Assembly (NCBI RefSeq): GCF_020748185.1
Contig: NZ_JAHZMO010000009.1
Coordinates: 62,001 to 126,000 of the forward strand
Direction of reading: 5' to 3'
Length of the DNA: 64,000 nucleotides
Origin: Terrisporobacter petrolearius
GTDB lineage: Bacteria > Bacillota > Clostridia > Peptostreptococcales > Peptostreptococcaceae
How positions within the stretch are numbered: the first letter of the stretch is position 1; every line of letters begins with the position of its first letter. Position numbers and translations under genes: made by a program. Of the stretch, positions 17,191-26,080 are shown piece by piece. A model generated the notes under the pieces. The model was not told the DNA's origin. It worked only from the letters and a program-made list of their open reading frames with translations, and made no database searches.

Positions 17191-17251
17191 TTTGAGCAAG
17201 GTGGTTGGCTGAAGTGGTAGCGACCATCCAGTGGCTTAAGCAAAATTTTTA
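17191..17251. repeat. Dispersed intergenic repeat, copy C (partial)
   Basis: TTTGAGCAAGGTGGTTGGCT and the following GAAGTGGTAGC and CAGTGGCTTAAGC blocks match the middle of copy A/B (TTTGAGCAAGGTCGTTGCCT, GAAGCGGTAGC, CAGTAGCTTAAAGC). The shared 107-base leader of A and B is absent. Confidence 0.65.
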
Positions 17252-17279
17252 TTACACCTCTATTTGAAAGGGTGATATT

Positions 17280-18278
17280 TTGAAAAAAATAATATCTATA
17301 TTTCTAGTAATATTTTTGGTGTTTTTTTATAATACAGGTTATTTTATGGAAATTAGAGAAGAAATACAAGAAAAATTTTTGAAAAACGATTTAAACACAA
17401 AGGTTGAAACAGATGATAACAAAGAAACTAACATTAAAAAAGTTTATAATTTTAAACAAATTAAAATAGGTGACTCAAAGGATTCTGTAATAAAAAAAAT
17501 AAATAAACCAAATAGAATAGATAAAAGTGAGTATAAATTTAATTGGTATGTGTACAATGGATATAAAGAAAATTTTGTTATGGTGGGAATAAAGAATAGT
17601 AAAGTAGTAGCTTTATTTACAAATAATATTGATTCTTGTGAAAATGAAGGTATTTATATTAACAAAGATATAAAATATATAAAAGAAAATTACGAATTAC
17701 TAAGGTATAAAAACAAAGGAAATATAAAATATGACATATCTTCTAATAATGATTACAGCGTCATATACAAAAATAAAAAGTATATTACAGTATTTTATGA
17801 CAAGTTTAATAAAAATAAAATTTGTGCTTATCAAATAATTGAAAAATCTTGTGAAGATGAAATAAAATATATATATCCACCGCAAGATAAAGATATAGAA
17901 AAAAGTTTTATGTATCAAATAATAGATTTAGTAAATAGTACACGATATAAATATAATTTAAATGGATTATATTATAATGAAAAGGCAACTATATGTGCTA
18001 AAAAACATAGTGAAGATATGAAAAATAATGATTTTTTTGATCATGTAAATTTAAAAAATAAAACTCCATTTGATAGGATGGAAAAAGAAGGTATTGATTA
18101 TTTAAGTGCAGGAGAAAATATTGCGGCTGGGCAAACAAGTGCCATATTTGTTCATAATGGATTGATGAATTCAGAGGATCATAGAAAAAATATTTTGGGG
18201 AATTATAAATATATCGGTGTAGGAGTTGTATTTGGAGGAAAATATAAAACTTACTATACAGAAAACTTTTTTGGTTAA
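17280..18278 (+). CDS. Secreted CAP-domain (SCP/PR-1-like) protein (332 aa)
   Basis: A TTG start at 17280 (AAGGGTG at 6-8 bases) opens an uncleaved anchor or signal peptide (KKIISIFLVIFLVFFYNTGY). A CAP-associated N-terminal domain (about 60-190) contains KIGDSKDSVIKKINKP and NWYVYNGYKENFVMVGI. The CAP domain (about 212-332) holds the conserved HSEDM, FFDHVNLKNKTPFDRM, AGENIAAGQ and DHRKNILGNYKYIGVG motifs. Bacterial CAP proteins of this YkwD type are extracytoplasmic and often linked to sporulation or the envelope. It is followed after 24 bases by the deacetylase and is probably co-transcribed. Confidence 0.9.
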   Translation: MKKIISIFLVIFLVFFYNTGYFMEIREEIQEKFLKNDLNTKVETDDNKETNIKKVYNFKQIKIGDSKDSVIKKINKPNRIDKSEYKFNWYVYNGYKENFVMVGIKNSKVVALFTNNIDSCENEGIYINKDIKYIKENYELLRYKNKGNIKYDISSNNDYSVIYKNKKYITVFYDKFNKNKICAYQIIEKSCEDEIKYIYPPQDKDIEKSFMYQIIDLVNSTRYKYNLNGLYYNEKATICAKKHSEDMKNNDFFDHVNLKNKTPFDRMEKEGIDYLSAGENIAAGQTSAIFVHNGLMNSEDHRKNILGNYKYIGVGVVFGGKYKTYYTENFFG

Positions 18279-18302
18279 TACAAGGAAGGAAGTAAGACTA
18301 TA

Positions 18303-18998
18303 ATGACACCTAAAGTTAAAAACATTTTATTATTTATGATAATCTTATTTATTATAATTCCTAATTATCATGAGGTATTCTCATTAGTGGAAAACAATGA
18401 TATATTTTTCAAAAATGGTTCAAGAGAAGAAAAAATAATAGCCCTAACCTTTGATGATGGGCCACACCCAAAAGAAACCCATGAGGTTTTAGATGTACTA
18501 AATAAGTATAATGTTAAAGGAACTTTCTTTGTGGTAGGAAAGCATGCTAATTGGTATAGCGAGCCATTAATAAGAGCAGCTAAAGAAGGACATGAAATAG
18601 GTAATCATACCTTTACTCATCCTGATATCAGCAACTTAAGTAGTGAGGATATAAAACGAGAAATAAAAGAATGTGAAGATACTTTAGTAAAATTAACTGG
18701 AAAGAAACCTACTTCATTCAGGCCTCCATATGGAAGTTATAGTGAAACAAAATTAGGAGAAATTGCAAAGGAATGTGGATACAAAATAATACTTTGGACT
18801 ACCCTAGATGTTAAGGATTGGAAAAATCCACCTTCGTCACAAATTTCAGATACGATAATTAACAAATCTAAAAATGGAGACATAATTTTACTTCACGATT
18901 ATGCAACAGAAAACACTGTAAAAGCATTAGATACAATAATACCTGAAATGATGAAAGAAGGATACAAATTTGTTACTGTATCAGAATTAATTGATTAA
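18303..18998 (+). CDS. Polysaccharide deacetylase (NodB/PdaA-like) (231 aa)
   Basis: An N-terminal signal anchor (KNILLFMIILFIIIPNY) precedes a complete NodB homology domain. It has motif 1 LTFDDGPH, motif 2 HTFTHPDIS (metal His pair), motif 3 SFRPPYGSY, motif 4 TTLDVKDW and motif 5 IILLHDYA. It should remove N-acetyl groups from peptidoglycan or chitin-like sugars outside the cell, with a divalent metal. AAGGAAGG precedes ATG 18303. It is paired with the CAP gene just upstream. Confidence 0.93.
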   Translation: MTPKVKNILLFMIILFIIIPNYHEVFSLVENNDIFFKNGSREEKIIALTFDDGPHPKETHEVLDVLNKYNVKGTFFVVGKHANWYSEPLIRAAKEGHEIGNHTFTHPDISNLSSEDIKREIKECEDTLVKLTGKKPTSFRPPYGSYSETKLGEIAKECGYKIILWTTLDVKDWKNPPSSQISDTIINKSKNGDIILLHDYATENTVKALDTIIPEMMKEGYKFVTVSELID

Positions 18999-19049
18999 TA
19001 AATAAAATTTAATGAGATATAATTACAATAACTAAAAGGATTTGGTTAA

Positions 19050-19373
19050 ATGTATAATAAAGTGTATGAAAAAAGAGAGTTTATCATTTTCCAAGTGAAA
19101 AATGGTTATATAGCTTATAACACTAAAAAAACATTTGCAGATGGCCATACCCACCTTAGGTGTTTCGACAGTGCAAAAACAGCCATTGATTTAGTTATAA
19201 GAAAAAAAGTGCCAAGAAGCACTGATTTATACTACCTTACAAGTCTTATTAGATTAAGTGAAGATATTGATTATATCACAAAAATAAATGGATTAACTAA
19301 GTACAGAAAAGAAAAATTAAATAGAGAAAATTACCAAAAAAATAAAATAAAAATATTGAAAAGGAGCATATAG
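19050..19373 (+). CDS. Conserved hypothetical protein (107 aa)
   Basis: This is a basic, soluble protein (KREFIIFQVKNGYIAYNTKK, FADGHTHLRCFDSAKTAIDL, YYLTSLIRLSEDIDYITKIN). No catalytic motif is recognised. It reads like a small single-domain protein with a terminal Lys-rich helix. The upstream ribosome site is weak (AAAGGATTTGG). A terminator overlaps the stop. Confidence 0.6.
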   Translation: MYNKVYEKREFIIFQVKNGYIAYNTKKTFADGHTHLRCFDSAKTAIDLVIRKKVPRSTDLYYLTSLIRLSEDIDYITKINGLTKYRKEKLNRENYQKNKIKILKRSI

Positions 19374-19384
19374 CTCCTTTTTTT
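19359..19384. terminator. Intrinsic terminator overlapping 19373 stop
   Basis: AAAAGGAGC pairs with GCTCCTTTT followed by further T residues. Confidence 0.8.
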
Positions 19385-19499
19385 GACTTTAAATATAAAA
19401 ATAATTAATTATATTACATATAGTAACAAGTTTTTTTAACTTAACATATAGTATATCAAGGATAAGTTAAAAAATAATCCTTAGAGAGGGGTGAAATAT

Positions 19500-19916
19500 A
19501 TGGATAAGGACAAGCGTAAATGTTGTTGTAAAGGTAAAAGTTATAAAGGACATCGATGCTGTGAAAAAAAATGTCATCATGAAAACCATCATTGTGATCA
19601 GCCATGTGAAAGATCATGTAAGTGTAAGCGCTGTTGTAAATGTAGAGGTCACTGCAAATGTGGACGCTTTTGCAATATGATTCTTTTCCAAAAAAGCAAG
19701 AAGGGTTGTAGATTTGTTTTTGAATGTAAATGTGGACGCTGTTTTGAATGTATATGCGATCTTAATGGGAATTGCTGCTGTGAAAGAGAGTGTTGCTGCT
19801 TAGACAAGAAAAATACAATTAAATTTAATGTTACTTTTGTAGATGAGGGTTGTAATAAGAAAAAAACTTGTAGCCATAATTGCCTTAAAAAGAATAAACG
19901 TTGTAAATGTAAATAA
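19500..19916 (+). CDS. Extremely cysteine-rich protein (138 aa, 33 Cys)
   Basis: By my count 33 of 138 residues are Cys, with Lys, Arg and His filling most of the rest in the first 55 residues (KRKCCCKGKSY, CHHENHHCDQPC, CKCKRCCKCRGHCKC). A less Cys-dense middle (NMILFQKSKKGCRFVFEC) and a beta-like segment (NTIKFNVTFVDEGC) suggest a small folded core. ATG 19500 follows GAGAGGGGTG; an in-frame GTG at 19491 lies inside that site. Cys-rich coat and exosporium proteins such as CdeC of Clostridioides are the best analogy, and a metal-binding role is the alternative. It stands just upstream of a copper-oxidase homologue. Confidence 0.75.
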   Translation: MDKDKRKCCCKGKSYKGHRCCEKKCHHENHHCDQPCERSCKCKRCCKCRGHCKCGRFCNMILFQKSKKGCRFVFECKCGRCFECICDLNGNCCCERECCCLDKKNTIKFNVTFVDEGCNKKKTCSHNCLKKNKRCKCK

Positions 19917-19976
19917 TATAGAGTGATTTAAGGAGTTTAAAATTAAAATAATTAATTTTTACAGTAACGAATATGT

Positions 19977-20016
19977 ACTCTCATGATAGTAAATAAATAC
20001 TTTTATGAGAGTTTTT
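19977..20016. terminator. Terminator-like hairpin after Cys-rich gene
   Basis: ACTCTCAT pairs with ATGAGAGT over a 20-base loop, followed by TTTTT. The large loop makes it weaker than others here. Confidence 0.6.
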
Positions 20017-20099
20017 CTTATGTCTATAGAGGAATTAAAAAAAATAAAAAACATATATTTAATTAGAATAATTCTTTTATATAGAACATTAAAAGGTAG

Positions 20100-21806
20100 G
20101 TGAAAAATAGTATATTTATGAAAAAATTAAACCCATCCTATATTCCTAAATTCAAAAATAAATTAGATAAACTACCTGTTTTTGTACCTTCTTTTTATAA
20201 AAGAGAAGATAAAATAAATCACCACTATAGCGTAGATGCATGTGAATTTTATCAACAAATATTACCAGAAGGCTTTAATAAAACAAAGGTATGGGGCTTT
20301 GGGGGACTTTGCAAAGATGAAAATAATAAAGGCATTAAATACATAAAGCACTCGCCAGGACCTACGTTTGAAGTTGATAGAGATGTAAATACAAATATAC
20401 AATGGAATAATAAAATATTAGGAGAATACATGTTTAAAATTGATAAGACCCTTGCTTGGCCTAATCCTAATAACATAATATTTAGTGATATAGAAGATGA
20501 TTCTAAAGAAGGGCAGTGGCCTCCTACGTTAGTCATACATGTTCATGGAATGTGTGTACCTCCTATTTACGATGGTCATCCTAAAGCTTGGTATACTGCA
20601 ACAGGGATTAAGGGGCCAACTTATTCCACTAATTATTATAAATACACAAATGATCAAAGTGGCGCTATGCTTTGGTACTATGAACAAAGTCCGGGAGTAT
20701 CAAGATATTCAGTTTACTCCGGATTGTGTGGATTATATTTTATAAAAGACGAAAAATATAATTTACCAAAGGATGAGTATCATATTCCATTAGTTATTCA
20801 GGATAAGTCTTTTTATGAAGATGGTTCTCTTTATTATGAAGATGAAAAAACTAATTTAAATCATCCTTATTGGAAATCAGCGTTTTATGGTGAAGCAATT
20901 TTAGTTAATGGTAAAGTATGGCCTAATTTAGATGTGAAGAATCAATTGTACAGATTTCATATTTTGAATAGTTCTAACACTAGACCCTATAAGATAGCCT
21001 TGTCTGATAACAGTAAAATGATTCAAATAGGTAGTGATGGTGGATACCTTGATAAAGCTCAAGAATTATTAGATTTTGTATTGTACCCAGGAGAAAGGAT
21101 TGACTTACTTATAGATTTTTCCAAATATAAAAAAAATGATAAGATTATAATGAAAAACTTATTATCCTTAGATGAGTGCCAAGATATTATGAGATTTACT
21201 GTTGCAAAAACTAGTAAAAAAATAGAGTATAATTTCCCTAAAAATTTTATCAAATATCCTCCTATGAAAATTAACTCTAATAAAATTTCAACTTTTTTTT
21301 ATGAACGAAAAAAAGAAAAATGTAAAGATGGGTATTTTATAAATAATGACATATATACAAATCCTCCAGATTTTGTTGTAAGAGTTGGTTCAACTTTTTT
21401 ATGGGAGTTTATAAACTTATGTGATGACGATGTATGTTTGCATATACATCTAACTAACTTTCAAATTGTAGAAAGACAAAAAATTAACAAAGAGAAGTGT
21501 AAAGAAATATATGAAAAAAATAAAATATTAAAACCTTCTGATGTAGATGATGAATGTGAAGGCTCAACTATATTCCCGCAAAAATATGAAAGAGGGTTTA
21601 AAGATACATTATATTGTCCTCCATCATATATCACTAGAATAATTATCCGATATGCGCCAACTTATATTATGAATGAAGTTAATATAGGTGAAAATTACTT
21701 TTCGTTTAATACAAGTGATGGACCGGAGTATATTATAAGTTCTCAAATTTTAGAGCAAAAAGACAACTACTTAACTAGACCACAAATTGTGCTTTCAGAG
21801 GAATAA
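20100..21806 (+). CDS. CotA-like multicopper oxidase homologue lacking most copper ligands (568 aa)
   Basis: Overall length and landmarks match CotA/bilirubin-oxidase spore coat enzymes: IHVHGMCVPPIYDGHPKAW, SVYSGLCGLYFIKD, HIPLVIQDKSF, LHIHLTNFQIVERQ and a C-terminal QILEQKDNYLTRP. The first His pair (H147, H149) and H448/H450 remain. However, the WYHDH motif is WYYEQ (194-196), the type 1 His before H448 is Val445, and the terminal HCHxxxH is SSQILEQ (547-553). Every type 1 copper ligand and most type 3 ligands are therefore gone, so it is probably a structural coat protein. The start is GTG 20100 or ATG 20118; ribosome site spacing suits neither well. Confidence 0.85.
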   Translation: MKNSIFMKKLNPSYIPKFKNKLDKLPVFVPSFYKREDKINHHYSVDACEFYQQILPEGFNKTKVWGFGGLCKDENNKGIKYIKHSPGPTFEVDRDVNTNIQWNNKILGEYMFKIDKTLAWPNPNNIIFSDIEDDSKEGQWPPTLVIHVHGMCVPPIYDGHPKAWYTATGIKGPTYSTNYYKYTNDQSGAMLWYYEQSPGVSRYSVYSGLCGLYFIKDEKYNLPKDEYHIPLVIQDKSFYEDGSLYYEDEKTNLNHPYWKSAFYGEAILVNGKVWPNLDVKNQLYRFHILNSSNTRPYKIALSDNSKMIQIGSDGGYLDKAQELLDFVLYPGERIDLLIDFSKYKKNDKIIMKNLLSLDECQDIMRFTVAKTSKKIEYNFPKNFIKYPPMKINSNKISTFFYERKKEKCKDGYFINNDIYTNPPDFVVRVGSTFLWEFINLCDDDVCLHIHLTNFQIVERQKINKEKCKEIYEKNKILKPSDVDDECEGSTIFPQKYERGFKDTLYCPPSYITRIIIRYAPTYIMNEVNIGENYFSFNTSDGPEYIISSQILEQKDNYLTRPQIVLSEE

Positions 21807-21837
21807 AATAGACATGTGATTAAAACTAGGAGGTTAT

Positions 21838-22443
21838 ATGTATTTATATTTAAATGATAATTTAAATGGCAAAGATACTTCAACTGCTCATATCAAGTTA
21901 AATAATATTTGTAGCGGAGGATGTACAAACTGTGGAAAATATTTGAAATCTTTATGTTTATGCACTCCATACAATAATATAAAAAAAGAACTAATTTGTA
22001 GTAGTTGGCTAAGAATAATAGATTCGTTATTTAATCTTGGTTTAAAAAAGGTATTTTTTACAGGTGGAGATCCATTTTTCTACGAAGATTTAGACAAAAT
22101 AGTAAATTTTGCTTTACAAAAAGGAGTAGAGGTTAATATAGTAACTACAGGATTAATAGATATACCAAAAACTTTATCTTATGAGGGGAATATTATACTT
22201 ACAGCATTTGAATATAGAAATTATAAGCATATATTAAAAAAATTTGAAAAGTTTAAAAATGTATATATTTATTATATTGATGATGATTTATATAAAGATT
22301 TCAAAAAATATTTAAAGAAAAATATGAATGTAATAAAGTGTACTGTGAATAAAGAAATGGCTTTCAATTCCACACATATATTTATTAATGAAGAAGGAAA
22401 AATACTAAATAATTTTGAGGCATTTGGAAATTATACATTTTAA
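21838..22443 (+). CDS. Mini radical-SAM-like protein (201 aa)
   Basis: The motif ICSGGCTNCGKYL gives Cys25-x3-Cys29-x2-Cys32, the radical SAM [4Fe-4S] pattern. KKVFFTGGDPFFYEDL is the GGE-like SAM-binding motif, followed by VNIVTTGLIDIP. At 201 residues the barrel can only be partial, and it ends with NSTHIFINEEGKILNNFEAF. GGAGG precedes ATG 21838, 31 bases after the oxidase homologue, so the two should be one transcript. The substrate is unknown. By position it may act on the Cys-rich protein or the oxidase homologue. Confidence 0.7.
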   Translation: MYLYLNDNLNGKDTSTAHIKLNNICSGGCTNCGKYLKSLCLCTPYNNIKKELICSSWLRIIDSLFNLGLKKVFFTGGDPFFYEDLDKIVNFALQKGVEVNIVTTGLIDIPKTLSYEGNIILTAFEYRNYKHILKKFEKFKNVYIYYIDDDLYKDFKKYLKKNMNVIKCTVNKEMAFNSTHIFINEEGKILNNFEAFGNYTF

Positions 22444-22460
22444 AATTGAATATTAAAAAT

Positions 22461-22498
22461 AAAAACATTTGATTACAAATCAAATGTTTTTATTTTTA
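22461..22498. terminator. Intrinsic terminator after mini radical SAM gene
   Basis: AAAACATTTGATT pairs with AATCAAATGTTTT followed by a T-rich tract. Between here and 22780 the sequence is AT-rich with no gene seen. Confidence 0.8.
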
Positions 22499-22779
22499 AT
22501 AAAATCACATAATTTTTGGATTTATTTTAATACTATAAATATCGAATATGAAAATAACTAAAATTGTCAAGGACAAAGAATATAAAATTATTATAAATAA
22601 ACTAAACATTATAAGACATTAATTGAAATATTTGAAAAAAACATATTTTACAGTGTGATTCGACAAATGAAAGAAATTAAGGTATAAAAATAAAAATATA
22701 TATTCTTGAAAAAAGTTAAAAAAAGTAATAAAAAAAAGAAGGGTATTAACAAAAAAAGTCGAATTATGTATAATAGTAT

Positions 22780-22807
22780 TTGACAAATGAAAATTTTAAT
22801 GTAGAAT
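22780..22807 (+). promoter_or_regulatory. Sigma-A promoter for dnaG
   Basis: TTGACA (22780-22785) and TAGAAT (22802-22807) are separated by 16 bases. The dnaG start lies 37 bases further on. Confidence 0.65.
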
Positions 22808-22843
22808 AGAAATGTTACGAATAATACACCAGAGGGTGAAAAT

Positions 22844-24661
22844 ATGAATAATATGAGAGATTTAATAGATGAAGTTAAAAACAGATGCGATATTGTAAAT
22901 GTAATATCCCAGTACATAAACTTAAAAAATTCAGGAAGTAATTATAGTGGTCTATGTCCATTTCATAATGAAAAAACAGGATCTTTTCATGTAAATCAGA
23001 AAAAACAAATTTATAAATGTTTTGGATGTGGTGAAGGTGGAGATGTTATAAATTTTGTTATGAAAATAGAAAATTTAGATTTTATAGAAGCTGTAAAATT
23101 ATTAGCAGAGAAAAATGGAATAGAATTTAAGACAAATCTAAGTGAAGCAGATAAGGCAAAAATGGAAAGCATTAAACTAATGCAAGATATTCATTTAAAA
23201 GCTGCAAGATACTATTTTGCAAATTTGATTAACTCCAAAAACAAAGGGTATGATTATCTTAGAAGAAGGGGACTTAGTGATAAAATAATTAAAAAGTTTG
23301 GCCTAGGATACTCTCTAGAATCATGGAATAGTCTCATGGATTATTTATTATCAATAGGTTATGAAAAAAAAGATTTAGTTGAAAGTGGACTAGTTACGCA
23401 TAAGGAAAATGGTAATAAATATTACGACAGATTTAGAAATAGGGTAATGTTCCCAATTTTTGATTATAGAGGAAATGTTATAGGTTTTGGAGGAAGAGTG
23501 CTTGATAACTCATTGCCCAAATATCTTAATTCACCTGACTCTTTACTATTTAATAAGAGATTTAACCTATATGGGCTAAATTATGCAAAAAAAAGTATAA
23601 GCAATGATATCTTAATATTAGTAGAAGGTTACATGGACTTAATATCATTATATGAATATGGAGTAGAAAACGTAGTAGCAACACTTGGTACAGCCTTAAC
23701 AAATGAACAAGGCAAATTAATAAAAAGATATGCATCTACTGCTATAATATCCTATGATTCAGATGATGCAGGAGTCAAAGCAACTCTTAGAGCTATAGAT
23801 ATATTAAGAAATCAAAATATAAATGTTAAGATCTTGAATTTAAAAGACTGTAAAGATCCAGATGACTTTATTAGAAAATACAAGAAAGAAGGTTTCTTAA
23901 AAGCTATAGAAAATTCAGTTTCTCATATTGTATTTCAAATTAACATCTTAAAAAGAAAATTTGATTTTAATAAGGATGAGCATTTGATAAAATTTGCAAA
24001 AGAAGCAGCGTTAATAATTAAGACTTTATCATCTCCCGTTGAAAAAGATTATTACATTAAGTATGTAAGTAAAGAATTTAATATTAGTTTGGATGCAATG
24101 AAAGAAGAAGTTTTTGGGAAAAACTTTGATAAAAGTAAAAAAAATTATAAAAATTTTAAAAAAACTGAACAAAAATCAATAGAAAAGATTAAAAATATCG
24201 AAAACGGTGAAAAATTTGTAGAAGAAACCTTTATTAAACTGTTAATGGAAAATAAAGAACTTCGTCTTATTGCATTGTTAAAAATTAGTGAGAATGACTT
24301 CTTAATTAATGACAGTAAAGAAATTTTTAATCTAATAATTAAAAATAAAGAATTGGACAAAATAACTATTGACAAAATCAAAAGTTTAAACATATCTGAA
24401 GAATATTTGAAGGATTTGGATAATATATCATTAAATAGCATAAGCACTTATAATTCTAAAAATGTTGATGAAATAATTAAAAATGTGAAAAGAAATAAGC
24501 GTCACAAAGAAATTGATGAATTGCTTCAAAAACAAAAAAATTTAGAATTAAGCTTAAGTGACAATAAAATGGATAAAGACACCATGAAAGAGGTAGAATT
24601 AAAAATTATGAATATAACTTTAAAAATATTAGATATACAAAAGAGCTTAAAAAGCTTATAA
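22844..24661 (+). CDS. dnaG: DNA primase DnaG (605 aa)
   Basis: The protein synthesises RNA primers for DNA replication with the replicative helicase. It has an N-terminal CHC2 zinc finger (CPFHNEKTGSFHV, KCFGCGEGGDVI, about residues 38-65). The TOPRIM catalytic core (ILVEGYMDLISLYEYGVENV, SYDSDDAGVKATLRAIDILR) and a C-terminal helicase-interaction region follow. The length is normal. AGAGGGTGA precedes ATG 22844. It is the first gene of the macromolecular synthesis operon and is followed 21 bases later by rpoD. Confidence 0.98.
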   Translation: MNNMRDLIDEVKNRCDIVNVISQYINLKNSGSNYSGLCPFHNEKTGSFHVNQKKQIYKCFGCGEGGDVINFVMKIENLDFIEAVKLLAEKNGIEFKTNLSEADKAKMESIKLMQDIHLKAARYYFANLINSKNKGYDYLRRRGLSDKIIKKFGLGYSLESWNSLMDYLLSIGYEKKDLVESGLVTHKENGNKYYDRFRNRVMFPIFDYRGNVIGFGGRVLDNSLPKYLNSPDSLLFNKRFNLYGLNYAKKSISNDILILVEGYMDLISLYEYGVENVVATLGTALTNEQGKLIKRYASTAIISYDSDDAGVKATLRAIDILRNQNINVKILNLKDCKDPDDFIRKYKKEGFLKAIENSVSHIVFQINILKRKFDFNKDEHLIKFAKEAALIIKTLSSPVEKDYYIKYVSKEFNISLDAMKEEVFGKNFDKSKKNYKNFKKTEQKSIEKIKNIENGEKFVEETFIKLLMENKELRLIALLKISENDFLINDSKEIFNLIIKNKELDKITIDKIKSLNISEEYLKDLDNISLNSISTYNSKNVDEIIKNVKRNKRHKEIDELLQKQKNLELSLSDNKMDKDTMKEVELKIMNITLKILDIQKSLKSL

Positions 24662-24682
24662 TTCACGAAAGGAGGTTTGAGT

Positions 24683-25843
24683 GTGGCAAATAATAGAGAA
24701 GCTAATAAGTTAGCAGCAAAAAGTCTTATTGAAAAAGGTAAAAAACAAGGATCTCTTACATTAGATGAAATAATGGGAGCCTTTTCAGATACAGAACTAG
24801 ATAAAGATAAGGTTGAAAATCTTTATGAAACTTTAGGCAATTTAGGAATTGAAATATTAGAAAATAAAACTGAAAAAGTTGCAATTGATTTTTCAGCAGA
24901 TGATGACGATTTAACTTTAGATATGGAAAACATAGATGACGATGTTGATGAAAAAATTAAAAAAGAAGATGACGTCGAAATGGATAAACTAGACTTATCT
25001 CTTCCAAAAGGAATAAGTATAGATGATCCAGTAAGAATGTATTTAAAGGAAATAGGTAAAATTTCTTTGCTTAAACCTCATGAAGAAGTTGAGCTAGCAA
25101 AAAGAATGCAAGAAGGAGACGAAATAGCTAAACAAAGATTAGTTGAAGCCAATTTAAGATTAGTTGTAAGTATAGCGAAAAGATATGTTGGTAGAGGTAT
25201 GTTATTCTTAGATTTAATACAAGAAGGAAATCTGGGTTTAATAAAAGCTGTTGAAAAGTTTGATTATGTAAGAGGATTTAAATTTTCAACTTACGCAACA
25301 TGGTGGATTAGACAAGCAATTACTCGTGCCATAGCAGACCAAGCAAGAACTATAAGAATACCAGTGCACATGGTAGAAACAATAAACAAATTAATAAGAG
25401 TTTCAAGACAATTATTACAAGAATTAGGAAGAGATCCTAAACCAGAAGAAATAGCTAAAGAAATGGAAATGTCTGAGGAAAAAGTAAGAGAAATAATGAA
25501 AATAGCTCAAGATCCAGTATCTTTAGAAACTCCAATTGGTGAAGAAGAAGACTCTCACTTAGGAGATTTTATACCAGATGAAGATGCTTTAGCTCCAGCA
25601 GAGGCAGCAGCATACTCTTTACTAAAAGATCAAATAGAAGAAGTTTTAGGCTCTTTAAATGAAAGAGAACAAAAAGTATTAAAATTAAGATTTGGCCTTG
25701 AAGATGGTAGAGCAAGAACTCTTGAAGAGGTTGGGAAAGAGTTTGATGTTACACGTGAAAGAATAAGACAGATAGAAGCAAAGGCTTTAAGAAAATTAAG
25801 ACATCCAAGTAGATCAAAAAAACTTAGAGACTATTTAGATTAA
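24683..25843 (+). CDS. rpoD: Primary sigma factor RpoD/SigA (386 aa)
   Basis: The housekeeping sigma factor directs RNA polymerase to -35/-10 promoters. Region 1.2 ([17 protein letters not shown]), region 2 ([37 protein letters not shown]), region 3 and region 4 ([37 protein letters not shown]) are complete. I chose GTG 24683, seven bases after AAAGGAGG; TTG 24677 is too close. It is cotranscribed with dnaG. Confidence 0.98.
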   Translation: MANNREANKLAAKSLIEKGKKQGSLTLDEIMGAFSDTELDKDKVENLYETLGNLGIEILENKTEKVAIDFSADDDDLTLDMENIDDDVDEKIKKEDDVEMDKLDLSLPKGISIDDPVRMYLKEIGKISLLKPHEEVELAKRMQEGDEIAKQRLVEANLRLVVSIAKRYVGRGMLFLDLIQEGNLGLIKAVEKFDYVRGFKFSTYATWWIRQAITRAIADQARTIRIPVHMVETINKLIRVSRQLLQELGRDPKPEEIAKEMEMSEEKVREIMKIAQDPVSLETPIGEEEDSHLGDFIPDEDALAPAEAAAYSLLKDQIEEVLGSLNEREQKVLKLRFGLEDGRARTLEEVGKEFDVTRERIRQIEAKALRKLRHPSRSKKLRDYLD

Positions 25844-25855
25844 TATAGATAAAAT

Positions 25856-25890
25856 AAAAATTCGCCAACTTTGGCGAATTTTTATTTTCA
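25856..25890. terminator. Terminator after rpoD
   Basis: AAAAATTCGCCAA pairs with TTGGCGAATTTTT and is followed by T-rich sequence. Confidence 0.85.
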
Positions 25891-25941
25891 AGGATTTTAC
25901 GCATTAAATCTTAATAAAAAATTCTTAAAATTAAGAATCAA

Positions 25942-25997
25942 CCTGTTGTCACATGAAGTATTTCGTCTACACGTCGCTCAATCAAAGTGGATTTTTA
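25942..25997. repeat. Dispersed intergenic repeat, copy D (partial)
   Basis: CACATGAAGTATTTCGTCTA and CACGTCGCTCAA followed by GATTTTTA parallel copy A at about 14034-14086. It is more diverged than the others. An apparent open frame crossing it is not a gene. Confidence 0.65.
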
Positions 25998-26080
25998 ATT
26001 ATGGGGAAATAAAATCTGAAGAAATTGTTAATATATATAATAAGATAATGTAACAAGTGAATATGAAAGGAAGAAATAAA

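Noticed and set aside
19500-19916. Cys-rich protein as a RiPP precursor for the mini radical SAM
   Set aside because: At 138 residues with Cys throughout and no leader/core division it does not look like a typical precursor; coat or metal-binding roles fit better, although modification is not excluded.
22648-22917. Hydrophobic minus-strand frame before dnaG
   Set aside because: It is produced by AT-rich sequence and overlaps the dnaG promoter and start.
25871-26053. 60-codon open frame after rpoD
   Set aside because: It crosses the rpoD terminator and repeat copy D, has no ribosome site and shows no protein-like composition.
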